Below the pieces are notes generated by a model. The model was given only the letters and a program-made list of their open reading frames with translations. It was not told the origin of the DNA and did not search any database. 64,000 bases of DNA, taken from Variovorax sp. PCZ-1. Its GTDB lineage: Bacteria > Pseudomonadota > Gammaproteobacteria > Burkholderiales > Burkholderiaceae_C. Shown one piece after another: positions 26,108-35,259 of the stretch. Within the stretch, counting starts at the first letter, position 1. The number at the start of each line of letters is the position of its first letter. The position numbers and the translations under genes were made by a program. Where the stretch lies: assembly GCF_018413605.1 (NCBI RefSeq), contig NZ_JAHCDN010000001.1, positions 930,001-994,000 of the forward strand. Reading direction: 5' to 3'.

Positions 26108-26670
26108 GGATGCTGATTGTCGCGCAATGCTGCTAAATCTAGGCGCATGTGGAGTTTTTCGAAGAACTGACCTTGCACAAGAATCGCTCGTGGCAGCAAC
26201 CCATAACTAACAAAGCCAGCGCTCTCATAGAGCCGAACGACGTGTTGATTGCTTGCGGTCACCGTCAAGACCAATTGATCCAAGCTTGAATTAGCTAGAG
26301 CCAACTCAACGCAATGCTTCACTAATTTTGTCGCCACGCCAAATCGCTGAACGGTCTCAGACACCATGACAGCGGTGACATGCGCAATATGGCGCTTTTG
26401 CGGCCGCACATCTTTATCACGTTCCATCGCAATTGTGCCCAATAGAGCGCCTTGCCTATCAAAAGCGCAGAGGATGAAATGACCGCTCTCAGCATCGCCT
26501 AAGCGTGAGGCAAAAGCTTCTGGCAGCTTGTCTTTCTCGGTAGCGTAATCCGAGGTGAACGCATCGGGGTAGCGCTGCAATGAGGCATTGCGTAGGCTCA
26601 CAAAAGCCCGCAAATCTTGGGCTTTGAGCACGCGGAGGTCAACGGAAAGATCAGCGCGGGAAGAGGGCAT
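26104..26670 (-). CDS. GNAT family N-acetyltransferase
   Basis: 188 aa with AHVTAVMVSETVQRFGVATKLVKHCVELA, a variant of the acetyl-CoA loop, and LTVTASNQHVVRLYESAGFVSYG. The substrate is unknown. The ATG at 26670 (MPSSRADLSVDLRVL) is preferred; an upstream ATG adds residues without similarity to the family. Its stop overlaps the moeA start, so it is the first gene of the GNAT-moeA-prmB unit. Confidence 0.85.
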   Translation of the reverse strand: MPSSRADLSVDLRVLKAQDLRAFVSLRNASLQRYPDAFTSDYATEKDKLPEAFASRLGDAESGHFILCAFDRQGALLGTIAMERDKDVRPQKRHIAHVTAVMVSETVQRFGVATKLVKHCVELALANSSLDQLVLTVTASNQHVVRLYESAGFVSYGLLPRAILVQGQFFEKLHMRLDLAALRDNQHP

Positions 26671-26705
26671 CCTGTGATTATCAGGCTGCCCGCTTGCACG
26701 CCATA

Positions 26706-27866
26706 TCAAGCCGTGAAAAACTTCTTCAGCTTATCGCCCCAAGTCTCTTCATTCGGCGAATGCTTCGCGCCACCTTTGCGCACGGATTCGTCAAACTCTT
26801 TCATGAGCTTGCGCTGATGCTCGGTGAGCTTCACCGGCGTTTCTAGCGCGACGTGGCAATACAGATCGCCGGGGTAGCTGGAGCGCACGCCTTTGATGCC
26901 TTTGCCGCGTAGGCGGAAGGTTTTGCCGTGCTGTGTGCCGTCGGGGATGTCGATGCCGACTTTACCGAGTTTGTTGTCTGCGGCTTCATCGAGCGTAGGC
27001 ACTTCGATTTCACCGCCCAGAGCAGCCGTGGCAAAGCTGATCGGCACTTGGCAATGCAGATCATCGCCATCGCGCTCAAAGATCTCGTGCTTGGCCACGC
27101 GAATTTCAATGTAGAGATCGCCTGCTGGCCCGCCGTTCGTTCCCGGCTCGCCGTTGCCAGCGCTGCGGATGCGCATGCCGTCGTCGATGCCGGATGGGAT
27201 TTTGACTTCCAGTGTTTTCGTGTTCTTGATCTTTCCTACGCCATGGCAGCTCGTGCATGGCTCGGGGATGATCTTGCCTGTGCCCTTACAGGTTGGGCAG
27301 GTTTGCTGCACCGCGAAAAAGCCTTGGCGCATCTGCACTTGGCCGTGGCCATGGCAGGTGGTGCAGGTGATCGGTTTGGTACCGGGTTTCGCGCCATTGC
27401 CGCCGCAGGTGTTGCAGTTATCCCAGCTGGGGATGCGGATTTGCGCTTCTTTGCCGAAGGCCGCCTCTTCCAACGTCACTTCCATCGCATAGCTCAAATC
27501 GCCACCGCGATAGACCTGCCGCCCGCTGCCTTGCCGCTGGCCGCGCCCGCCAAACACATCACCAAAGATATCGCCAAAGGCCTCGGCAAAGCCGCCAAAG
27601 CCTTCCGCCCCGCCCGGGCCACCGCGCATGTTCGGATCGACACCCGCATGGCCATACTGATCGTAGGCCGCGCGCTTGTCTGGGTCAGACAGCATCTCAT
27701 AGGCCTCTTTGGCCTCTTTGAACTTCTCTTCAGCTACTTTGGCCGTATCCCCCTGATTGCGGTCAGGATGATGCTTCATCGCCATCTTGCGATAGGATTT
27801 TTTGATGTCTTCATCGGAGGCGTTTTTTGGAACACCGAGGATTTCGTAGAAGTCGCGCTTGGCCAT
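26706..27866 (-). CDS. dnaJ: Chaperone DnaJ
   Basis: Hsp40 co-chaperone that stimulates DnaK ATPase and presents unfolded proteins. The J-domain has HPD at 33-35. It is followed by a Gly/Phe-rich linker, four CxxCxGxG zinc repeats ([32 protein letters not shown]) and the C-terminal substrate domains. 386 aa is normal. It lies 88 nt after dnaK on the same strand, with a hairpin in the gap. Confidence 0.97.
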   Translation of the reverse strand: MAKRDFYEILGVPKNASDEDIKKSYRKMAMKHHPDRNQGDTAKVAEEKFKEAKEAYEMLSDPDKRAAYDQYGHAGVDPNMRGGPGGAEGFGGFAEAFGDIFGDVFGGRGQRQGSGRQVYRGGDLSYAMEVTLEEAAFGKEAQIRIPSWDNCNTCGGNGAKPGTKPITCTTCHGHGQVQMRQGFFAVQQTCPTCKGTGKIIPEPCTSCHGVGKIKNTKTLEVKIPSGIDDGMRIRSAGNGEPGTNGGPAGDLYIEIRVAKHEIFERDGDDLHCQVPISFATAALGGEIEVPTLDEAADNKLGKVGIDIPDGTQHGKTFRLRGKGIKGVRSSYPGDLYCHVALETPVKLTEHQRKLMKEFDESVRKGGAKHSPNEETWGDKLKKFFTA

Positions 27867-27901
27867 CTTGGTTTAACTTTTGTGCAATCTGTGTTTGGCA
27901 A

Positions 27902-27936
27902 AACGCCGCGAAGATCTTTTCAGATCAACGCGGCGG
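27902..27936 (-). terminator. Hairpin between dnaK and dnaJ
   Basis: On the minus strand GCCGCG...GATCT, a GAAA loop, AGATC...CGCGGC, then GTTTTGCC. The stem has a small internal loop. It looks like a weak intrinsic terminator or attenuator that would lower dnaJ output relative to dnaK. Confidence 0.6.
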
Positions 27937-27954
27937 GCTTGTGAGCTCTCGGGC

Positions 27955-29895
<1,941 letters not shown>

Positions 29896-29930
29896 TTTTT
29901 ACTCCGGAGATGTTGATTCAGATGATGTTG

Positions 29931-29958
29931 ATATAGGGTTGCGTTTGTTGTGTTCAAG
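29931..29958 (-). promoter_or_regulatory. Sigma-32-like heat-shock promoter of dnaK
   Basis: On the minus strand CTTGAA, 14 nt, CCCTATAT. This fits the heat-shock consensus CTTGAA-N(13-15)-CCCCATNT with the same spacer as the promoter before grpE. It lies just downstream of the hairpin element at 29964-30061. Confidence 0.75.
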
Positions 29959-29963
29959 CAGGG

Positions 29964-30061
29964 GAACGCAAAATACGCAAAAAGAACGCAAAAGTCGCAG
30001 AAAACGAAGCAATCCAGACTCTTTTTTGCGCTTTTTGCGCTGTTCTGTGTCGTTTGCGTTC
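29964..30061. repeat. Repeat B hairpin, copy 1 (grpE-dnaK gap)
   Basis: An imperfect palindrome: GAACGCAAAATACGCAAAAAG and related units on the left, their complement (TTTTTGCGC, CGTTTGCGTTC) on the right. Two further copies lie at 34161-34236 and 50884-50974. Confidence 0.8.
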
Positions 30062-30078
30062 TCTTGGTTGATTTGTGA

Positions 30079-30714
30079 TCAACCCTTAGCTGCAGCCACA
30101 GTGACCAGCGCAGGTCGCAAGGTGCGCTCAGCAATCGTGTAGCCTTTTTGCAAAACGGCAACAATCGTGTTGGCTTCCTGCTCAGAGCCTTCGGGCGCGG
30201 GCACGACGCTGATCGCTTGGTGCTTGGCGGGATCGAGTTTTTCGCCTTGCGCGGGATTGATTTCCAGCACTTTGTTGCGCTCCAAAGCTGATTTCAGCTG
30301 GCGCAACGTAGCCTCAGCGCCTTCGCGCAATTGCTCGTTGGTAGCATTTTGGATGGCCAAGCCGGCCGTCAAGCTGTCCATCACCGGCAGCAAACCTTCT
30401 GCAAAGCTCTCCACCGCGTATTTGCGGGCTTTGGAAACATCTTCCTCAGCGCGGCGGCGCATGTTTTGCACTTCGGCTGCGGCGCGCAGGTTTTGATCGT
30501 GCAGATCGGTGGCTTTGGCTTTGAGGGTGGCCAATTCGGCCAAGGCAACGGTCAGCGCATCGGCGCTATCAGCCTCATTCGCTGCCAAAGCGGCTTCGAT
30601 TTCTTCAGGAGAAGCGTCAGCAGGTGTGCCGGGTGGAGCGACAGGAGCGCTGGAGGTAGGGGCTTCAGAAGGCTTAACTTCTTGATTTTCCTCAGGTTTT
30701 TTCTGTTCAGACAT
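30079..30714 (-). CDS. grpE: Nucleotide exchange factor GrpE
   Basis: Exchanges ADP on DnaK. The 211-aa protein has an acidic, low-complexity N-terminus, a long helix ([29 protein letters not shown]) and the C-terminal beta domain signature [29 protein letters not shown] (here HQAISVV). The ATG at 30714 ([12 protein letters not shown]) is used; the longer frame above it lies inside the promoter region. Gene order is grpE-dnaK-dnaJ; no hrcA lies upstream. Confidence 0.95.
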   Translation of the reverse strand: MSEQKKPEENQEVKPSEAPTSSAPVAPPGTPADASPEEIEAALAANEADSADALTVALAELATLKAKATDLHDQNLRAAAEVQNMRRRAEEDVSKARKYAVESFAEGLLPVMDSLTAGLAIQNATNEQLREGAEATLRQLKSALERNKVLEINPAQGEKLDPAKHQAISVVPAPEGSEQEANTIVAVLQKGYTIAERTLRPALVTVAAAKG

Positions 30715-30748
30715 GATGTAGAGAGGCAAAAATACGAACCAAGCCAAC

Positions 30749-30776
30749 AAATGGAGATGCTGGGCTTTTTTTCAAG
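30749..30776 (-). promoter_or_regulatory. Sigma-32-like heat-shock promoter of grpE
   Basis: On the minus strand CTTGAA, 14 nt, CTCCATTT, a near-consensus heat-shock promoter 35 nt upstream of the grpE start. No CIRCE (HrcA) site is seen in this region. Confidence 0.78.
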
Positions 30777-30805
30777 AGTTTGCGGCACAGAATATGCGCA
30801 AAACA

Positions 30806-30850
30806 GATTGCTATCAAATAAAGAGCATGTCGCGCAGATTCTAAGCCGGC
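30806..30850 (+). repeat. Dispersed repeat A, copy 8 (upstream of grpE)
   Basis: GATTGCTATCAAATAAAGAGC then ATGTCGCGCAGATTCTAAGCC. A forward copy between grpE and the HxlR-type gene. Confidence 0.88.
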
Positions 30851-30879
30851 GGGAGCCGTTTTTCGGTAAAAAAAGGCAA

Positions 30880-30913
30880 AAAACAGCCCGAAGCTTGAAG
30901 CTTCGGGCTGAAA
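30880..30913 (-). terminator. Intrinsic terminator of the HxlR-type regulator gene
   Basis: On the minus strand CAGCCCGAAGCTT/AAGCTTCGGGCTG followed by GTTTTTTGCC. The strong stem and T tract separate this gene from grpE. Confidence 0.88.
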
Positions 30914-30952
30914 GATACTACGGATCTATCGGATCAATCAACCGAGGAGAAA

Positions 30953-31261
30953 TTACTTTTTCTTGGCTTTAGCGCTGGTCCATTTGGTGGCAAATGCGCC
31001 CAAATCGCTCATGCGCTTCAAGAGATCGGTGCCGCCGCTGGTGAGGCTGTAGCCAGAATCGCCGTGGCCGACCAAGGAGGCCGCGCGCAATTCTTTCAAT
31101 CGAGTGTTCAAAGTGTTGGGGGTGATGCCGCCCACACTGTCTTGCAGCAAGCGGAAGGTTTGCGGGTGGCCGTCTTTCAAAGCCCAGAGCACGCGCATGG
31201 CGTAACGGGATTCCAACAGGTCAAACAGGGCGTTAACAGCAACATTGTCTTTGGCGCTCAT
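30953..31261 (-). CDS. HxlR-type winged-helix transcriptional regulator
   Basis: 102 aa. The order of segments fits HxlR: ALFDLLESRYAMRVLWALKDG, FRLLQDSVGGITPNTLNTRLKELRAASLV (recognition helix) and a wing with GYSLTSGGTDLLKRM. A Lys-rich tail SAKAKKK ends the protein. HxlR proteins sense small molecules or redox stress, often regulating a neighbour. The divergent neighbour here is a Sui1-like factor 223 nt away; no target is assigned. Confidence 0.85.
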   Translation of the reverse strand: MSAKDNVAVNALFDLLESRYAMRVLWALKDGHPQTFRLLQDSVGGITPNTLNTRLKELRAASLVGHGDSGYSLTSGGTDLLKRMSDLGAFATKWTSAKAKKK

Positions 31262-31484
31262 GAAAGGTGACTCCTAGCGATTTTTGATGAAGTGATGTCA
31301 GAGGTTTTGTCTCGAACTGATTGAAATATAACGCTTTTTTAGAAAAATGCTACAACTTCCGTAGCTAGCTATGCTTTTTGATATCGGGAAAACCCTAATT
31401 TGTAGCAAAATTGCTGCACTTTTGAGAGCAGAGCTGGCTTGTCAGCTGGGTGTACTGAGCGGATTGAGTGTGAAAATCCAGCTC

Positions 31485-31862
31485 ATGAACCGTCAAATTG
31501 CCAGCAGCTTGGTCTATTCCAGCGAAACGGGGCGTATCTGCCCTGAATGTCGCCAGCCCGTGGCGCAATGCCAGTGCGCTGCGAACAAAAAAGCCTTGGC
31601 TGTGGCGAACAATGCATCTGCCGACGGCTTCGTTCGCGTGCAGCGCGAGACCAAAGGGCGAGGAGGCAAGAGCGTGACTATGGTGCGTGGGCTGGCCTTG
31701 GATGCCGTGGCGCTGGCGGCTTTAGGCAAGCAGCTCAAAGCGGCTTGCGGATCGGGTGGAACGGTCAAGGATGGGGTGATCGAGGTGCAAGGCGATCATG
31801 TGGAGAAGCGGACGGCGGCGCTGCAGAAGCTGGGGCATAAAGTGAAGCGTGTGGGCGGTTAA
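31485..31862 (+). CDS. SUI1/eIF1-like translation factor (YciH family)
   Basis: 125 aa. The N-terminal zinc-ribbon-like segment has ICPECRQPVAQCQC. The SUI1 domain follows with VRVQRETKGRGGKSVTMVRGL and LGKQLKAACGSGGTVKDGVIEVQGDH, the family signature. The bacterial protein YciH affects initiation fidelity in vitro; its cellular role is unclear. The ATG at 31485 is chosen because upstream in-frame sequence has no family similarity. Confidence 0.93.
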   Translation: MNRQIASSLVYSSETGRICPECRQPVAQCQCAANKKALAVANNASADGFVRVQRETKGRGGKSVTMVRGLALDAVALAALGKQLKAACGSGGTVKDGVIEVQGDHVEKRTAALQKLGHKVKRVGG

Positions 31863-31899
31863 GCCCGACACGCTTGGATTGCCTCTTCGAGCTCAGTCT

Positions 31900-33660
31900 T
31901 TATTTGCAGCTAAATGACGCTGCGTCTTCTATGTTGCCGCTGCCGTTGTACATCGCTTTGCTTGGGAATGGGCAGAGGGGGCGGGTGCGGTTGGCTGACC
32001 AATCTTTGGGGAGTTCGGCGTTCGCACCTGCCGCATTGCCTGTGCCGCGTGCTGTGGCGATGATTTGCTGGGGGGCTACGCCGCGTTCTACCCAATTCAC
32101 CAAGGGCGTGAGTGGATCGAATTGATCCACAGTGGGGCCGCCTGCGCCGCAATGCGCCATGCCGGGGACGGGGTAGTAGCGGGCGAATTCTGCGGCTTTG
32201 CCGTTTTGCGAATCGTTGACGCGGTTGATCCATGCGGCGGTGTCGTCGTGCGAGAAGATGGCATCGCTGACACCGTGGTAGGCCAAGATTTTTGCGCCGC
32301 GCTGGCGCAGGGGGATCAAATTTTCGGGGCTGAATTTGCCGGGGGGCGTGATTTGGGTGTTGGCAGATTCTGGGAATGCGGCGTTGGTGGCGTAGATGGC
32401 GGCGTAGGCTTCGTCCACGTTCAACGCGAAGGGGTTGGGGATGCTGCGCGGGGGTGTCATGAAGATGTAGCCGGCGGCGGGGTCGAGGATTTGGGAGTTG
32501 ACGAATTTCCATTGCGCCCAGTTGGCGGCGGAGATGCCGGCGTCCCATGGGAAGCTGGAATAGAGCACGCTGCCGCCTCGGGTTTTGCCGCCGGTGTGGA
32601 CGGCGGTGAGCTGAGTTTTTTGCTCGGCGCTGAGGCATGAACCGTTGCGTGCTCCAGAGCCTGATGCACAAGTCGCCACATCGCGGTTTAAGTCAAACGC
32701 TTTTTGGCAAGCTGCGGTGTCTTGCACGAGGCCGTCTTTCGCGCCATCGAGTGCGTCGCATTTGCCGAGGATGGCGGTGGCGACTGTTTGGCGCTCCGCA
32801 GGCGATAGTGCGGTGTTGAGGTTGGCAATTGTGGCGCTGGGGTTGAACGGGTGCGTCATGCTTGCGCCGGGCGTTGCGAGCGCTTGCCAGCCGGGCAGTG
32901 CCCACATTTGTGCGACGGCGGCATTGGGCAGGCGATAGCCGGGAGCGCCGATGAGGAAGCCGTCGTAATCGTTTTGATAGCGTGAGGCGGCAATCATCGC
33001 GTGCCGCCCGCCATTGGAGCAGCCGCCGATGTAGGAGCGATCTGGGGCTTTGCCGTAAGCGGCAGCAATGAGTTGCTTGGCCATGGGCGTGAGCTTGCCC
33101 ACGGCTAGGTAGCCGTAATCGGCGCGGGCTTGCGGGTCTTCACCGAAGCGGGGGTTTTGGCGGCCTGTGTGGCCGGCGTCTGAGCTGATGACTGCGAAGC
33201 CTTGCGCGAGCGCGCCTGTGAGCGGGCCGCCGCCGTGTGCACCCAAGGCGAGTTGCACCACGCCATCGATGCCGCCATTGGCTTGGTAGTAAAAGCGGCC
33301 ATTCCAATCTTTGGGCAGGCGCATTTCAAATTGAATAGCGAAGTCTTGATCGTTCACACCTTTTCGCTCATGCATCTTGCCTTTGACAAGGCAATGCTCG
33401 GGGGCGTTGTAGGCGGTGGTTTGTGCGCCAGCGCCGAGTTTGCCAGCTGCAATGTTCTCTGCGGATTCGAGGCGGGTTTTGTCGAATTTGAAGCTGGCTG
33501 GCAGCTGCGCGCAGGCAGAGAGTGTGGCGGGCTTGGCTTCGGAGAGCTTGGCCATGCCTAGACCGTCACTGCCCGGCGATGTACTACATGCTACTAAAGT
33601 GATAGCTGCTAGCGCAGATAATACGCCGGCAAAGTGCTGATTTGGCTTTAAATTTCTCAT
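31900..33660 (-). CDS. Tannase/feruloyl esterase family lipoprotein
   Basis: A secreted serine esterase of 586 aa that likely frees hydroxycinnamic or gallic acids from plant esters. The nucleophile is in GGCSNGGRHA; the Asp and His are in YHGVSDAIFSHDD and GMAHCGAGG. Cys next to Ser and Cys next to His fit the CS-D-HC disulfide of fungal tannases. The N-terminus is a lipoprotein signal with lipobox LVAC and Cys25. Residues 11-25 (AGVLSALAAITLVAC), its hydrophobic core and lipobox, are encoded by repeat A in reverse orientation. The ATG at 33660 follows an AGGAG; a TTG precedes it. It opens the aromatic-acid island. Confidence 0.9.
   Translation of the reverse strand: MRNLKPNQHFAGVLSALAAITLVACSTSPGSDGLGMAKLSEAKPATLSACAQLPASFKFDKTRLESAENIAAGKLGAGAQTTAYNAPEHCLVKGKMHERKGVNDQDFAIQFEMRLPKDWNGRFYYQANGGIDGVVQLALGAHGGGPLTGALAQGFAVISSDAGHTGRQNPRFGEDPQARADYGYLAVGKLTPMAKQLIAAAYGKAPDRSYIGGCSNGGRHAMIAASRYQNDYDGFLIGAPGYRLPNAAVAQMWALPGWQALATPGASMTHPFNPSATIANLNTALSPAERQTVATAILGKCDALDGAKDGLVQDTAACQKAFDLNRDVATCASGSGARNGSCLSAEQKTQLTAVHTGGKTRGGSVLYSSFPWDAGISAANWAQWKFVNSQILDPAAGYIFMTPPRSIPNPFALNVDEAYAAIYATNAAFPESANTQITPPGKFSPENLIPLRQRGAKILAYHGVSDAIFSHDDTAAWINRVNDSQNGKAAEFARYYPVPGMAHCGAGGPTVDQFDPLTPLVNWVERGVAPQQIIATARGTGNAAGANAELPKDWSANRTRPLCPFPSKAMYNGSGNIEDAASFSCK
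33588..33630 (-). repeat. Dispersed repeat A, copy 9 (inside tannase signal peptide)
   Basis: Plus strand: GCTACTAAAGTGATAGCTGC then TAGCGCAGATAATACGCCGG, with the flank TTTGGCTTTAAATTT. The gene reads it in reverse and gets its signal-peptide core and lipobox from it. Confidence 0.88.
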
Positions 33661-33714
33661 CAATTATCTCCTCGTTGTTGTATCTATCTTTGAGATGATC
33701 AGCCCAACGCGCCG

Positions 33715-34134
33715 TCAAGTGCAGCGTTGTTTGAACCAATCTGGAATCTCAATGGCTTTAAAGCGATCTGGGTCATCAGGGTGCTTGATACACAAAGCGC
33801 GGCGCTCTGTGCCATTGCAGATCAGGGTATCGCCACGCTTGATGATGTGGCGCTGCAAAATCGTTTTGCGCCCCCATTCTTCGATGCTGGTATGAATCTG
33901 CAATCTCTCGCCATAGGTGGCGCTGACTGAAAACTTGGTGTGGATCTCAAGCAGCGGCGTGCCGATGATGCCTTCGGTTTTCACCAATTCGCGCCAGGGG
34001 GGAATACCGCATTGCACAAAAAAATTCAGCGACGAGGCATCCATCCATTTACTGAAATTCGCAAAGAAGACAATGCCCGCCGGATCGCAATCCGAGAACA
34101 TGACTTCGACTTCGTAAATAACAGTTTTGCTCAT
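33715..34134 (-). CDS. 4-hydroxybenzoyl-CoA-type thioesterase (hotdog fold)
   Basis: 139 aa. FSDCDPAGIVFFANFSKWMD is the 4HBT signature with the active-site Asp in CDPAGIVFF. It hydrolyses a CoA thioester; in this setting 4-hydroxybenzoyl-, vanilloyl- or a related aryl-CoA is likely. It sits between the esterase and the Bug protein on the same strand, 54 nt upstream of the esterase gene. Confidence 0.9.
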   Translation of the reverse strand: MSKTVIYEVEVMFSDCDPAGIVFFANFSKWMDASSLNFFVQCGIPPWRELVKTEGIIGTPLLEIHTKFSVSATYGERLQIHTSIEEWGRKTILQRHIIKRGDTLICNGTERRALCIKHPDDPDRFKAIEIPDWFKQRCT

Positions 34135-34160
34135 GGGGCTTGGGTTGCTCGTTAAAAATA

Positions 34161-34236
34161 GAACGCAAAATTCGCAGAAAAAGAAAATGGAAAAATCTTT
34201 TTGCGAATTTTGCGTTCTTCGGCGTCTTTTGCGTTC
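34161..34236. repeat. Repeat B hairpin, copy 2
   Basis: GAACGCAAAATTCGCAGAAA on the left and TTTTTGCGAATTTTGCGTTC on the right form a near-perfect stem. It fills the gap between the Bug gene and the thioesterase gene. Confidence 0.85.
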
Positions 34237-34249
34237 GATCGGTTGGCAA

Positions 34250-35233
34250 TTAAGAATCCGCCCGGAAGCCCAAAGCTTTCACCAGCTTGCCAGCAAACTC
34301 GCTATCCGCCTTCAGGCGGCTTGCAAACTGATCGATGGTGACGGGATCAACGTGCGCGGCAAGCGGTGCCATGGCGGCCACCACATCCGGTTGAATCAGC
34401 GATGCGCGCAGGAAGGTGGAGGCACGCTCTCGCACGGCTTGCGATGCTGTCGCAGGCAAGAAGAAGCCAAACCATTCACGAATGACGAGCTCATCAAAGC
34501 CTTGCTCTTTGTAGGTGGGCACGTTATCCACAAAGGGTGAGCGCGTTGCGCCCGATGTGGCCAAGATGCGCACACGGCCTGTTTTGGCATGCTGCACCCA
34601 ATCGCCCAAGGGAGAGGACATGGCTGCGAGCTGACCGCCGAGCACCTGGGGCACGCCAGGGCCAGAACCGGGGAAGGGCACATTGGTGGATTGAATATCC
34701 GCCAGTGTGGCAAAGCGGCCAGCGAGCAAATGCGGCATCGAGCCCGCGCCAGGGTTGCCCACATTGACCTTGCCTGGATTGGCTTTGGCCCAAGCCACGT
34801 ATTGCTTGAGATTGGTCACCTCAGCTGGCACAGCCGAGCCAACAACGAAAGCGTGATCCGTGGCGTGGCCAATGGAGATGGGCGCAACATCCGCTTGCGA
34901 ATAGGCCAGCTTGGAGTAGGAGTGTGGATACACGGTGAGCATGGAAGCAGGCGTATAGAGCATCACCGTGCCATCGCCGGGCGAGGCTTTGAGCGTGTTC
35001 ACACCAAGCTGCCCACCCGCGCCGGGGCGGTTTTCGATGATCACATTGTTGGCATAAATGCCGCGCAGCTTCTCGCCTACTCGGCGCGCGAAGGCATCCG
35101 TTGTGCCACCTGGTGGGAAGCCAACGATGATTTTGAGGGTGTCCATCTTCTGCGCGAAGGTGGGTAAGCTGCCTAGGCCGAGTGTGGCCGCGGCGGCAGT
35201 GCTTTTGAGGATGGCTTGGCGACGGGTTTGCAT
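34250..35233 (-). CDS. Bug family (TTT) solute-binding protein
   Basis: Periplasmic binding protein of 327 aa with the Bug pattern (IIVGFPPGGTTDAFARRV, VIENRPGAGGQLGVNTLKASPGDGTVML). The N-terminal RRQAILKSTAAAATLGLGS looks like a Tat-type or Sec signal. Bug proteins bind carboxylates; here an aromatic acid is the natural guess. No TctA/TctB membrane genes are next to it, as is common for orphan Bug proteins in Burkholderiales. The ATG at 35233 is preceded by AGGAG. Confidence 0.92.
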   Translation of the reverse strand: MQTRRQAILKSTAAAATLGLGSLPTFAQKMDTLKIIVGFPPGGTTDAFARRVGEKLRGIYANNVIIENRPGAGGQLGVNTLKASPGDGTVMLYTPASMLTVYPHSYSKLAYSQADVAPISIGHATDHAFVVGSAVPAEVTNLKQYVAWAKANPGKVNVGNPGAGSMPHLLAGRFATLADIQSTNVPFPGSGPGVPQVLGGQLAAMSSPLGDWVQHAKTGRVRILATSGATRSPFVDNVPTYKEQGFDELVIREWFGFFLPATASQAVRERASTFLRASLIQPDVVAAMAPLAAHVDPVTIDQFASRLKADSEFAGKLVKALGFRADS

Positions 35234-35259
35234 GGATGTCTCCTGTGGTGTGAAAAAGA

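Noticed and set aside
31381-31450. A longer N-terminus for the SUI1-like protein, or a repeat A copy here
   Set aside because: Upstream residues do not resemble the family, and GCAAAATTGCTGCACTTTTG lacks the repeat core.
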